Origin: Xanthobacter aminoxidans
Lineage (GTDB): Bacteria > Pseudomonadota > Alphaproteobacteria > Rhizobiales > Xanthobacteraceae
Assembly (NCBI RefSeq): GCF_023571765.1
Contig: NZ_JAMJXC010000002.1
Span: 496,001 to 560,000 of the forward strand
DNA length: 64,000 nucleotides
Reading direction: 5' to 3'
Shown here piece after piece: positions 18,831-27,313 of the stretch. Both the position numbers and the translations under genes were made by a program. Below the pieces are notes generated by a model. That model worked only from the letters and a program-made list of their open reading frames with translations. It searched no databases and had not been told where the DNA came from. The first letter of the stretch is position 1; every line of letters starts with the position of its first letter.

Positions 18831-19526
18831 ATGAACATCCTGGTGGTGGAAGACGACAGCGACATCGGCGCCATGCTGAGCCGCGGCCTCTCCGCCGAGG
18901 GGTTCGACGTGACCGTCGTGGGACGGGCCGACGAGGCCCTCGAGACGGCGCGCCAGTACAATCCCTGCGCCGTGGTGCTCGACATGATGCTGCCGGACGG
19001 CTCCGGCATCGACGTGTGCCGGGCGCTGCGCGGCGCCGGCCATTCCGGCCCGATCCTGTTCCTCAGCGCCAAGGACGAGGTGCACGATCGCGCGGAAGGC
19101 CTCGGCGCCGGGGCGGACGACTACATCGTCAAGCCGTTCGTCTTCGGCGAGCTGGTGGCGCGGCTGCGCACCCATCTTCTGCACCGCCTCGGCGAAAGCC
19201 ATTCCGACCGCGTCATGGCGGGGCGGCTGGTGCTCGACCCCTCCACCCGCACCGCGAAGTTCGGCGAGGTGCATGTGCGGCTCACCGAGCGCGAGGCCGA
19301 TCTCCTGGCCCTGCTCATGGCCAGCCCGAATCGTCCCATCGCCCGGGGCGAGATCTTCGACCGGCTCTGGGCCAGCCAGGGCGGCGCCTCGCTCAACGTG
19401 GTGGACGTCTATGTGGGCTACCTGCGCACCAAGCTCGCGCCGGTCGGCCGAGCCGGCGGCCCCCAGGTGGCGACCGTGCGGGGGCGCGGCTTCATGCTCG
19501 ACCTCTCCGCACCGTCAGCTCATTGA
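18831..19526 (+). CDS. OmpR-family response regulator next to pqq
   Basis: A 231-residue regulator. The receiver domain has acidic residues EDD (7-9), the phospho-acceptor D51 in VVLDMMLPDG and the lysine in DDYIVKPF. A C-terminal winged helix follows (LTEREADLLALLMASPN, VVDVYVGYLRTKL, VRGRGFML). It is probably the partner of the kinase gene 85 bases upstream. A TTCTTATGA direct repeat with an 11-bp period, the kind of site such regulators bind, lies between it and pqqA. Confidence 0.9.
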   Translation: MNILVVEDDSDIGAMLSRGLSAEGFDVTVVGRADEALETARQYNPCAVVLDMMLPDGSGIDVCRALRGAGHSGPILFLSAKDEVHDRAEGLGAGADDYIVKPFVFGELVARLRTHLLHRLGESHSDRVMAGRLVLDPSTRTAKFGEVHVRLTEREADLLALLMASPNRPIARGEIFDRLWASQGGASLNVVDVYVGYLRTKLAPVGRAGGPQVATVRGRGFMLDLSAPSAH

Positions 19527-19630
19527 TGAGCTCTAGAAGTATTGCAATGCAGCAAAAGATTTCACTTGCGGGAACCGATTCGGCTGCCAATATTTGACTC
19601 CGTTGTAGCGAAAAACCTCGTTACTTCAAT

Positions 19631-19650
19631 TTCTTATGATCTTCTTATGA
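19631..19650 (+). promoter_or_regulatory. Direct repeat TTCTTATGA x2 upstream of pqqA
   Basis: TTCTTATGA occurs at 19631-19639 and again at 19642-19650, an exact 11-bp period or one helical turn. It lies about 32 bases upstream of the pqqA start in a region much richer in A and T than its surroundings. OmpR-type regulators bind such tandem repeats, and the regulator gene is directly upstream. Alternatively TATGAT (19635-19640) may be a -10 element. Confidence 0.45.
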
Positions 19651-19681
19651 AGGTCGTGAGAGAACTCAGGAGGAAAGCATC

Positions 19682-19759
19682 ATGCGCTGGAACAAGCCCC
19701 AGGTTTGCGAAGTCTGCGTCGGCATGGAAGTCACCGCTTACCTGCCGGCCGATTTCTGA
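19682..19759 (+). CDS. pqqA: PQQ precursor peptide PqqA
   Basis: A 25-residue peptide, too short for routine gene calling. It has the invariant glutamate and tyrosine that become PQQ, exactly at E16 and Y20 (MEVTAY, residues 15-20), five residues before the end. The N-terminus MRWNKPQV is typical of the family, and two cysteines occur at 9 and 12. AGGAGG (19669-19674 region) lies just upstream. PqqE crosslinks E16 and Y20 on the PqqD-bound peptide. pqqB begins 50 bases after the stop. Confidence 0.95.
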   Translation: MRWNKPQVCEVCVGMEVTAYLPADF

Positions 19760-19809
19760 TCGACGGAGGTCGGGAGCCGCGAACGATTGGCAGGAGCGTC
19801 CGTCGCGTC

Positions 19810-20709
19810 ATGCAGGTGATCGTTCTCGGTTCAGCGGCCGGCGGCGGCGTTCCCCAGTGGAACTGCCGCTGTCCGGTGTGCCAACTGGCTTGGAAGGGTG
19901 ATCCACGGGTCACGCCCCGAACCCAGTCGAGCATCGCCGTCTCGGAGGACGGCGCCTCGTGGGTGCTCCTCAACGCTTCGCCCGATCTTCGGGCCCAGAT
20001 CGCCGCGACCCGGTCACTTCAGCCCCGGGTGGATGGCCGCGACAGCCCCATTCGCGCCGTCGTCCTCACCAATGGTGACGTGGACCACATAGCCGGTTTG
20101 CTGACGCTGCGGGAGCAGCAGGCGTTCGAGGTGTACGGCACGGCCGACACGCTCGCGCTGATCGAACAGAATCAGGTCTTCGACGTGGTTTCCAAGGCGC
20201 TGGTGCGCCGGGAGCCGGTTTCGTTCGAAGTCCCGTTCTCGCCGGTTCCGGGGCTGACCATGGAATTCTTCACCGTGCCCGGCAAGGTGCCGCTCTGGCG
20301 CGAGGATGCCTCCCTCGTCATCGGCGAGGAGTCCGGCTCAACGGTGGGCGTGACGATCACCTCGGCCGGCAGCCGCCTCGTCTACGTGCCCGGCTGCGCC
20401 GCCGTGACGGACGCGCTGCGTCAGCGCATCTCCGGCGCCGACCTGCTGTTCTTCGACGGCACGCTCTATCGCGACGACGAGATGATCGCGGCCGGGATCG
20501 GCACCAAGACGGGCGCCCGCATGGGGCACCTGTCCATGTCCGGCGCGGACGGCACGGTGGCGCTGCTCGCCGACCTGCCTGTGGCGCGCCGGGTGTTCAT
20601 CCATATCAACAACACCAATCCCGCGCTGATCGATGGCTCCGAGGAGCACCGCGCCGTGGAAGCGGCTGGCTGGACGGTCGCCCGGGACGGAATGGAGTTC
20701 TCCCTATGA
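19810..20709 (+). CDS. pqqB: PQQ biosynthesis protein PqqB
   Basis: A 299-residue metallo-beta-lactamase-fold protein thought to hydroxylate a PQQ intermediate. The N-terminus VIVLGSAAGGGVPQWNC with the WNCRCPVC cysteine cluster, the metal motif TNGDVDHIAGLL and the C-terminal GHLSMSG segment are characteristic. The start is ATG 19810 (MQVIVLGSAAGG); the open frame runs back over pqqA. The stop overlaps the pqqC start (ATGA). Confidence 0.95.
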   Translation: MQVIVLGSAAGGGVPQWNCRCPVCQLAWKGDPRVTPRTQSSIAVSEDGASWVLLNASPDLRAQIAATRSLQPRVDGRDSPIRAVVLTNGDVDHIAGLLTLREQQAFEVYGTADTLALIEQNQVFDVVSKALVRREPVSFEVPFSPVPGLTMEFFTVPGKVPLWREDASLVIGEESGSTVGVTITSAGSRLVYVPGCAAVTDALRQRISGADLLFFDGTLYRDDEMIAAGIGTKTGARMGHLSMSGADGTVALLADLPVARRVFIHINNTNPALIDGSEEHRAVEAAGWTVARDGMEFSL

Positions 20710-21527
20710 GCGCGCAAGCCGCCGTCCGGGTGCTGGCCGAGGCCGCCGATCTTCCCACCGATTTCCCTGCCCTGCCCTCGCCGCAGGAGCCCCTGTCGCC
20801 CGAAGGTCTGGAGGCCGCGCTGCGCGCGGTGGGCGCGACGCGCTATCACAACCTGCATCCCTTCCATAAGCTGCTGCATTCCGGCCGGCTGAACCGGGAT
20901 CAGGTGCGCGCCTGGGCGCTCAACCGCTACTGCTACCAATCCGCGATCCCCCGCAAGGATGCGGCGCTGATGGCGCGCTGCGACGACCGCGAGCTGCGCC
21001 GGGAATGGCTGCACCGCATCACCGACCACGACGGTTTCGGCGAGGATACGGGCGGCATCGAGCGCTGGCTGGTACTCACCGACGGCCTCGGCCTCAACCG
21101 GGCCTACGTGGTCTCGAAGGAAGGGGCGTTGCCTGCCACCAAGTTCGCGGTGGAGGCCTATGTGCGCTTCGTCGCCGAGAATACGCTGCTGGAGGCGGTG
21201 GCTTCTTCCCTCACCGAGCTGTTCGCGCCGGGCATCCATGCCGAGCGCATCTCCGGCATGCTGGAGCACTACGACTTCATCAACGAGAAAGTCGTCGCCT
21301 ATTTCCGCCGCCGCCTCGATCAGGCGCCGAAGGATGCCGATTTCGCCCTCGAATATGTGAAACAGCACGCCCGCACGGCCGCCGAGCAGCGCGCCGTCAT
21401 CCGCGCCCTCACCTTCAAGACCGAGGTGCTGTGGGCGCAGCTCGACGCGCTCTATCTCGCCTATGTGGCGCCGGGCTGGCCCGCGCCGGGTGCCTGGCGA
21501 CCGGGCGTCGCCATCGTCGGGGAATGA
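20706..21527 (+). CDS. pqqC: Pyrroloquinoline-quinone synthase PqqC
   Basis: A 273-residue all-helical, cofactorless oxidase catalysing the final ring closure and eight-electron oxidation to PQQ. Recognisable stretches include RYHNLHPFHKLLHSG, WALNRYCYQSAIPRKDA, ITDHDGFGEDTGGIERWL and HYDFINEKVVAYFRRRL. The first 35 residues are variable. In Methylobacterium extorquens pqqC is fused to pqqD; here they are separate, with one base between. Confidence 0.96.
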   Translation: MSAQAAVRVLAEAADLPTDFPALPSPQEPLSPEGLEAALRAVGATRYHNLHPFHKLLHSGRLNRDQVRAWALNRYCYQSAIPRKDAALMARCDDRELRREWLHRITDHDGFGEDTGGIERWLVLTDGLGLNRAYVVSKEGALPATKFAVEAYVRFVAENTLLEAVASSLTELFAPGIHAERISGMLEHYDFINEKVVAYFRRRLDQAPKDADFALEYVKQHARTAAEQRAVIRALTFKTEVLWAQLDALYLAYVAPGWPAPGAWRPGVAIVGE

Positions 21528-21528
21528 G

Positions 21529-21804
21529 ATGCGCGCCGAGGAAACCGACGTCCCGCGCCTGCCGCGGGGCGTGAAGCTCAAATACGATCAGGTGCGCGCC
21601 CGCCATGTGCTGCTGGCGCCGGAGCGGGCGTTCGACATCGACGAGACCGCCGCCGCCGTGCTGGAACTGGTGGACGGAAAGCGCACCTGCGCCGAGATCG
21701 TGGACGCCCTCGCCGCCCGTTACGACGAGAAACGCGAGGTCATCGCCGATGACGTCAAGGATATGATCGGCGGCCTGATCGCGCGCCGGGTGATCGAGAC
21801 ATGA
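21529..21804 (+). CDS. pqqD: PqqA-binding peptide chaperone PqqD
   Basis: A 91-residue winged-helix-like protein that holds PqqA and presents it to PqqE. It shows the family pattern: [22 protein letters not shown], then [19 protein letters not shown] and a C-terminal helical half. One base separates it from pqqC, and it overlaps pqqE by four bases. Confidence 0.94.
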   Translation: MRAEETDVPRLPRGVKLKYDQVRARHVLLAPERAFDIDETAAAVLELVDGKRTCAEIVDALAARYDEKREVIADDVKDMIGGLIARRVIET

Positions 21805-22976
21805 ACGAGACCGTGGCCGAGATGGAGACGAGGCAGTCCCCGCAGCCCGTGGCGACGCCTCCGGTCGGCCATCCCATCGGCATCCTCGCCGAGCTGACCC
21901 ATCGCTGCCCGCTCCGCTGCCCCTATTGCTCGAATCCGCTGGAGCTGGAGCGCCGCGAGACGGAGCTCGACACCGCCACCTGGAAGCGGGTGCTGAGCGA
22001 GGCCGCCGCGCTGGGCATTCTCCACGTCCATCTCTCCGGCGGTGAACCGACCGCCCGGCCGGACCTCGTGGAGTTGACCGCCCATTGCGCCGCCGAGGGG
22101 CTCTACACCAATCTCATCACCTCCGGCATCGGCCGCGCCTCCGGCATGATCGACGCGCTGTCGGAGGCCGGGCTCGATCACGTCCAGCTCTCCGTGCAGG
22201 GCGCGAGTGCCGAGACCGGGGATCGCATCGGCGGCTACAAGGGCGGCCATGCGGCGAAGCTGGAATTTGCCCGGAAGGTCACGGACCTCGGCCTGCCGCT
22301 GACGCTCAATGCCGTCATCCATCGCGGCAACATCCATGAGGTGGAGGACATCATTGCCCTCGCCGTGGCGCTGAAGGCCCGCCGGCTGGAGGTGGCGCAC
22401 ACCCAGTATTACGGCTGGGCCTATGTGAACCGCGCCGCGCTGATGCCCGCCCGTCCCGACGTGGATCGCTCGGTGGCGCTGGTGGAGGAGGCGCGCCGGA
22501 GCCTTGAGGGCATCCTCGTCATCGACATGGTGATCCCGGATTATTACGCCCGTTATCCCAAGCCCTGCTCCGGCGGCTGGGGCCGTCGCACGCTGAATGT
22601 CACCCCCACCGGCCGGGTGCTGCCCTGCCATGCGGCGGAGAGCATCCCGAACCTCGAATTCTGGTCCGTGCGCGACCGCGCCCTGGGCGACATCTGGCGG
22701 TCTTCGCCGGCGTTCAACGCCTTCCGCGGCACCGACTGGATGCGCGAGCCCTGCCGCAGCTGCGACCGGCGCGAGATGGATTTCGGCGGCTGCCGCTGCC
22801 AGGCCATGGCGCTGGCTGGCGACGCGGCAGCGACCGACCCGGCCTGCTCGCTCTCGCCCTTCCATGCCCGCGTCGAGGCGCTGGCGACGGAGGAGGCCGC
22901 GGCGGTTGCGCCGGACTACATCTATCGCACCATCGGCGGAGCGCCCGGGAAGGCGTCCGAAGGAGCCGCATCGTGA
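21801..22976 (+). CDS. pqqE: PqqA peptide cyclase PqqE (radical SAM/SPASM)
   Basis: A 391-residue radical-SAM enzyme forming the Glu-Tyr carbon-carbon bond in PqqA. The radical-SAM cysteines are C36, C40 and C43 ([13 protein letters not shown]). The [10 protein letters not shown] segment and a SPASM domain with further cysteines ([27 protein letters not shown]) follow. The C-terminus (from about residue 355) is a divergent tail. It overlaps pqqD at its start and the next gene (GTGA) at its end, so the downstream secreted protein is in the same operon. Confidence 0.96.
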   Translation: MNETVAEMETRQSPQPVATPPVGHPIGILAELTHRCPLRCPYCSNPLELERRETELDTATWKRVLSEAAALGILHVHLSGGEPTARPDLVELTAHCAAEGLYTNLITSGIGRASGMIDALSEAGLDHVQLSVQGASAETGDRIGGYKGGHAAKLEFARKVTDLGLPLTLNAVIHRGNIHEVEDIIALAVALKARRLEVAHTQYYGWAYVNRAALMPARPDVDRSVALVEEARRSLEGILVIDMVIPDYYARYPKPCSGGWGRRTLNVTPTGRVLPCHAAESIPNLEFWSVRDRALGDIWRSSPAFNAFRGTDWMREPCRSCDRREMDFGGCRCQAMALAGDAAATDPACSLSPFHARVEALATEEAAAVAPDYIYRTIGGAPGKASEGAAS

Positions 22977-23695
22977 GCCTGCGTCACGCGTTGGGCCTCT
23001 GGCTCGTCCTCATGGCCGCCCTGTTCTCGGGCGGCGCCCTCGTCATGCCCCAGGCGGCGAGCGCGGCCGAGGCGCCGGCCGCATCCCAGCCAGCCACCCC
23101 GGATGCGGCGACGCTGCTGTTCGAGGCCCCGCAGCTGGCCAACACCAATGCGGGCCAGACGCTCACCTACAAATATTCCCGCAAGGTGGCCGATCCGGAA
23201 CTCGGCGCGAGCTTTGAGGATCGCGTGGTGCTGATGATCGCGGCGAGCGCCAGCAGCAGCGGCGACGCCCGCGACGTCAGGGTCGATTTCTTCACGCCCG
23301 AGCGCCACCACGCCGCTGGCCCGTTCGAGGGCGTGACGACCAATCCCATGCTGCTTTTGTTCCTGGAGAACCACCTCGGGGACCTTGCCGGTCGGCTCAA
23401 GGGCAATCCGCGCTATTTCAAGACCGCCATCCGCACCGCCTTGCGCGACGCCGCCACCGTGACCGCAGCTGATCTCACCGTCGGCGGCCAGACGGTGAAG
23501 GGCTGGCGCGTCACGGTGACGCCGTTCAAGGGCGATCCCAATGCCGTGCGGATGCGGGGGCTCGATACCCTCGCCTATACGTTCGAGGTGTCGCCGGACG
23601 TGCCGGGCCAGATCGTGCGCATGGACATCAAGGCCGACGCGCCAGGGGGCACCCTGTGGGAGGAGAGCATCGCCTATGATCCGACGAGCCATTGA
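22973..23695 (+). CDS. Secreted protein of unknown function, downstream of pqqE
   Basis: A 240-residue protein I cannot assign to a family. Residues 1-31 look like a Sec signal peptide ([19 protein letters not shown], then a site after ASAA). A Pro/Ala-rich linker follows, then a mainly beta-looking domain ([56 protein letters not shown]). The mature part lacks cysteines. GTG 22973 overlaps the pqqE stop. Position suggests a periplasmic role linked to PQQ enzymes or C1 metabolism; that is inference. Confidence 0.8.
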   Translation: MSLRHALGLWLVLMAALFSGGALVMPQAASAAEAPAASQPATPDAATLLFEAPQLANTNAGQTLTYKYSRKVADPELGASFEDRVVLMIAASASSSGDARDVRVDFFTPERHHAAGPFEGVTTNPMLLLFLENHLGDLAGRLKGNPRYFKTAIRTALRDAATVTAADLTVGGQTVKGWRVTVTPFKGDPNAVRMRGLDTLAYTFEVSPDVPGQIVRMDIKADAPGGTLWEESIAYDPTSH

Positions 23696-24029
23696 GGCCG
23701 GCGCCCTGCTGCTCGCCCTCGGCGGGGCGGCGGCTGCGGCGACTGCAAGCGACAACGATTACCCCACCTCCGCCCGCGTCGATTACGTGTTCGGCTGCAT
23801 GGCGGCCAACGGCCAGACCCGGGAGGCCATGGCCCGCTGTTCCTGCTCCGTGGACACCCTCGCCTCGATCCTGCCGTACGATCACTATGTCGCGGCCGAG
23901 ACGATCCTTTCCATGCGGCAGGGCGTGGGGCAGGCGGCCAATATCTTCCGCAACACGCCCCAATATGACGACACGATTGCAGAACTGCGCCGGGCGCAGG
24001 CAGAAGCAGAAATCACCTGCTTCAAGTAG
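23676..24029 (+). CDS. Small cysteine-containing secreted protein of unknown function
   Basis: A 117-residue protein with a signal-peptide-like start ([20 protein letters not shown]) and a mature domain with four cysteines, C41, C55, C57 and C115. These could form two disulfides or bind a metal. Segments such as ARVDYVFGCMAANGQ and RCSCSVDTLASILPYDHYV look structured and helical. ATG 23676 lies inside the previous gene (20-bp overlap), with GGAGGAG upstream, so expression is coupled. It is the last gene before a 324-base gap ahead of fhcB. Confidence 0.78.
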   Translation: MIRRAIEAGALLLALGGAAAAATASDNDYPTSARVDYVFGCMAANGQTREAMARCSCSVDTLASILPYDHYVAAETILSMRQGVGQAANIFRNTPQYDDTIAELRRAQAEAEITCFK

Positions 24030-24353
24030 AGCGATTTCGCGTCGCACAAATCATTCTCGCAGGCGCCGCACATGTGACGGGTTTTCGGCCCCGCTTCACT
24101 GTGTTAGCTTCCCCGCCAAGAACAGACGCATGGCGCACGGATTTTTCCGAAGCGCACTGCAACGACAAGCGGGCAACCGCCGCGGCGTCTTGATTGGGTC
24201 CGTCAATCCCCAAGGCAAAGCCATGGCCAGTTACCGCTTGAGTTCCGTTCTCTCTCCACTTGTCCCACGTTCTGGAGCCGGCTTCGCGCCGCCGCGCGCC
24301 CTTTGTCTGCCGGCCTTGCCGCGCGGCCTCTCTTCCGCGCAGGGGTGAGCCTC
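24030..24353. other. Intergenic region before fhcBADC
   Basis: 324 bases without a supported gene. It probably holds the promoter of the fhc operon. I saw no strong terminator for the preceding operon and no clear sigma-70 or sigma-54 promoter. AGGGGTGA (24341-24348) is the fhcB ribosome binding site. Confidence 0.5.
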
Positions 24354-25667
24354 ATGTCATCGGGTGAAACGACCGAAGCCGGTGCTGCCCGCATCGTGCG
24401 AGACGTGGTGTGTGGCTTCTGCGGCCTCGGCTGCGACGACATCGAGGTGTCCGTCGCCGGCCGCGTGGTGACACCACGCAAGGCCTGCGCCGATGCCGCC
24501 CGCCTGCTGGCGCGTGGCGATGCGCCTCCGCCCTCTCCCCGCGTCAATGGCGCGCCGGCCAGCCTCGCCGAGGCGGCCTCCGCCGCGGCCGCCCATCTGA
24601 AGGCGGCGCGGTCCTCCGTTTTCTCCGGCCTCGGCGCCGATCTCGAAGGGCTGCGGCGGCTCTACGATATCGCCATGGTGGCGGGGGCGAGCATCGACCA
24701 TTCCGCCTCGGGCGGCCTGTTCGCCAATCTCGACCGCCTCGCCCGCCGCGGCTGGATCGCCGCGACCCTCGCCGAGGTGCGCAACCGCTGCGACCTGCTG
24801 GTGGTGTTCGGCGACGACCCTGCCGCGAGCTTCCACCGCCTGTTCGAGCGCATCATGCCGGTGCGTACGGGGGAGGGCGGCGACGCCGCCCCCCTGTTCG
24901 CGCCCTCCGGCCGGCGTGTGGTGATGATCGGAGCGCCGTTCTCAGACGCTTCGCGCAAGGTCCTCGCCGGCCACGAGCTGAGCGAGATCCTGCTGCCGCC
25001 CGAACAGGTTGCCACCGCCGCCGCGCTGCTGGCGTCGGCCCTGGCCGGCCGCGATATCGGTGCCGTGGACGTGCTGTCCGGCACGGCTGGTGCCTCGCTG
25101 GCGGAGCTTGCCGACCTGCTCCGCGCCGCGCGCTACAGCGTTTTCACCTGGAACGCCGCAACCCTGCCGCAGGCGGATGCCGCTGCCGTCGCCAGCTCGG
25201 CCTCGGAGGCCGTGGACCTGCTGTCGCCGACCACCCGCGCGGCGGTGTTGCCGCTGGGCGGCCGCGACAACGTCACCGGCGCGCACCAGCTCGCGCTCTG
25301 GCGCTTCGGCTATCCCCTGCGCACGGCGATCGGTGCCGGAACCGCACGCCATGCGCCCGATCTCTACGCCACGGCCGCGGCCCTGAAGGACGGCGACCTG
25401 CTGCTCCATGCCAGCGCCTTCCGGCCTGATCCAGCGCCCGAATTCAGCGCCGGTCCGGTGATCGCCCTCGCCCATCCCGACACGTCGTTTGCCCGCGAGC
25501 CGGACGTGTTCATCCCCGTCGGAACGCCCGGCGTCGATCATCCAGGGCATGTCTTCCGCATGGATTCCGTTGTCTGCCTGCCGCTCCAGGGCCTTCGCCC
25601 GGCCGAGCTTCCGAGCCTCGCCGAGGCGGCTTCCGCCATCCTCGCCAATCTCGGGAGGGGCGCATGA
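24354..25667 (+). CDS. fhcB: Formylmethanofuran dehydrogenase-like subunit B (FhcB)
   Basis: A 437-residue homologue of the molybdopterin/tungstopterin subunit FwdB/FmdB. The N-terminus keeps four cysteines in the [4Fe-4S] pattern (C20, C23, C27 in CGFCGLGCDD, then C45). The segment IDHSASGGLFAN, where archaeal enzymes carry the metal-ligating Cys or Sec, has none here. In aerobic methylotrophs the Fhc complex does not oxidise formyl groups; it transfers and hydrolyses them, releasing formate. ATG 24354 has a good ribosome binding site and begins fhcBADC, all four genes with 4-base overlaps. Confidence 0.92.
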   Translation: MSSGETTEAGAARIVRDVVCGFCGLGCDDIEVSVAGRVVTPRKACADAARLLARGDAPPPSPRVNGAPASLAEAASAAAAHLKAARSSVFSGLGADLEGLRRLYDIAMVAGASIDHSASGGLFANLDRLARRGWIAATLAEVRNRCDLLVVFGDDPAASFHRLFERIMPVRTGEGGDAAPLFAPSGRRVVMIGAPFSDASRKVLAGHELSEILLPPEQVATAAALLASALAGRDIGAVDVLSGTAGASLAELADLLRAARYSVFTWNAATLPQADAAAVASSASEAVDLLSPTTRAAVLPLGGRDNVTGAHQLALWRFGYPLRTAIGAGTARHAPDLYATAAALKDGDLLLHASAFRPDPAPEFSAGPVIALAHPDTSFAREPDVFIPVGTPGVDHPGHVFRMDSVVCLPLQGLRPAELPSLAEAASAILANLGRGA

Positions 25668-27313
25668 GAAAGCGCGTCACCGGCGGGCGGGTGTTCGATC
25701 CCGCCAACGGCATCATCGATCAGGTCCGCGACGTGGTGCTTGAGGATGGGCGCATCATCGCCGATCCGGGGCCGGGCGGCAGCGAGGAGGTGGTGAACGC
25801 CTCCGGCTGCATCGTGCTCGCCGGCGGCATCGACCTGCACAGCCACATCGCCGGCGGCAAGGTGAACCTCGGCCGTCTCCTCATGAACGAGGACCGGGCG
25901 CTGTTCCCCGAGCCGTTCGGCGATTTCTGCGGCTGCGGCGGCGGGCGCGCGGCGCCGACCACCCACGCCACCGGCTGTCGCTATTCGCAGATGGGCTACA
26001 CGGCGGTGTTCGAGCCTGCGGTCGTGGGCGCCAATGCCCGCCATGCGCATCTCGAGATGGCGGACATCCCGAACATCGACACCGGCGGCTTTCTGGTGCT
26101 CGGCAACGACGACTTCCTGCTGCGCCTGATCGCCATGGGCGAAGGCCAGCAGGCGATCAACGATTATGTGGCCTGGATGCTCAAGGCGACCCAGAGCTGC
26201 GCCATCAAGATCGTCAATCCCGGCGGCATCAACGCCTTCAAGTTCAACGGCCGCAACCTCGATCTGGACGAGGCCGGCCCGTTCTACGAGCTGACGCCCC
26301 GACGCATCCTCAACACGCTGCAGCGGGCGGTGACGGAGCTGGGCGTGCCCCACCCCATCCACCTGCACGGCTGCAACCTCGGCATTCCCGGCAACGTGAA
26401 GACCACGCTCGCCACCATGGGCGCCACGGAGGGCTTCCCCCTCCACCTCACCCACATCCAGTTCCACTCCTATGGCACCGAGGGTGACCGGCACTTCTCC
26501 TCCGGCGCGGCCGAGATCGCGGAGGCGGTGAACGCCATGCCGCACATCTCGGTGGACGTGGGGCAGATCATGTTCGGCCAGACCGTGACCGCCTCGGCCG
26601 ACCTCATGTCGCAGTACCGCAACCACTCTATCGCCGATCCCAAGAAGTGGATCGGCATGGATATCGAGATGGACGCGGCCTGCGGCGTGGTGCCGTTCAA
26701 CTATCGCGACACGTCCTTCGTGAACGCGCTGCAATGGGCCATCGGGCTGGAGCTGTTCCTGCTCATCGAGGACCCGTGGCGGGTCTATCTCACCACGGAC
26801 CATCCCAACGGCGGCCCCTTTACCTCCTACCCGCACCTCATCCGCCTGTTGATGGACAAGCCCTTCCGGGACCATCACTTGCGCCAGATTCACAAGGCGG
26901 CGCGGTCCCATACCCGGCTCGAAAGCATCTCCCGCGAGTACACGCTGGAGGAGATCGCCGTCGTCACCCGCGCCGCGCCGGCCCGCACCCTCGGCCTCAA
27001 GGATCGCGGCCACCTCGGCCCCGGCGCGCGGGCGGATGTGGTGCTTTATGAGGATCAGCCGGACCGGGAAGCCATGTTCGCCCACCCGCGCATCGTGATG
27101 AAGGACGGCGAGGTGGTGGTGGTGAACGGCGAGATCGTCGCCCTCACCGAGGGGCGGACCTATGCGGTGCATCCCCCCTCCGACCCCTTGATGGACAAGA
27201 GGCTGGAGCGCTGGTTCGACGAGGCGGTGGGCCTGAAATCCAGCCATTACCAGATCGCCGACGGGGAAATCCGTGGCGGCCAAGGCCCTGAAATCGTGGA
27301 GCTGAAGCCGTGA
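25664..27313 (+). CDS. fhcA: Formyltransferase/hydrolase complex subunit A (FhcA)
   Basis: A 549-residue amidohydrolase-fold subunit that hydrolyses formyl-methylofuran to formate. The metal-binding HSH is at residues 59-61 in IDLHSHIAGG. Other conserved segments are HLHGCNLGIPGN, LTHIQFHSYG and TTDHPNGGPF, with the acidic ligand region near the last. Substrate enters as formyl-methylofuran made by FhcD. It overlaps both neighbours by four bases (ATGA, then GTGA). Confidence 0.95.
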   Translation: MRKRVTGGRVFDPANGIIDQVRDVVLEDGRIIADPGPGGSEEVVNASGCIVLAGGIDLHSHIAGGKVNLGRLLMNEDRALFPEPFGDFCGCGGGRAAPTTHATGCRYSQMGYTAVFEPAVVGANARHAHLEMADIPNIDTGGFLVLGNDDFLLRLIAMGEGQQAINDYVAWMLKATQSCAIKIVNPGGINAFKFNGRNLDLDEAGPFYELTPRRILNTLQRAVTELGVPHPIHLHGCNLGIPGNVKTTLATMGATEGFPLHLTHIQFHSYGTEGDRHFSSGAAEIAEAVNAMPHISVDVGQIMFGQTVTASADLMSQYRNHSIADPKKWIGMDIEMDAACGVVPFNYRDTSFVNALQWAIGLELFLLIEDPWRVYLTTDHPNGGPFTSYPHLIRLLMDKPFRDHHLRQIHKAARSHTRLESISREYTLEEIAVVTRAAPARTLGLKDRGHLGPGARADVVLYEDQPDREAMFAHPRIVMKDGEVVVVNGEIVALTEGRTYAVHPPSDPLMDKRLERWFDEAVGLKSSHYQIADGEIRGGQGPEIVELKP

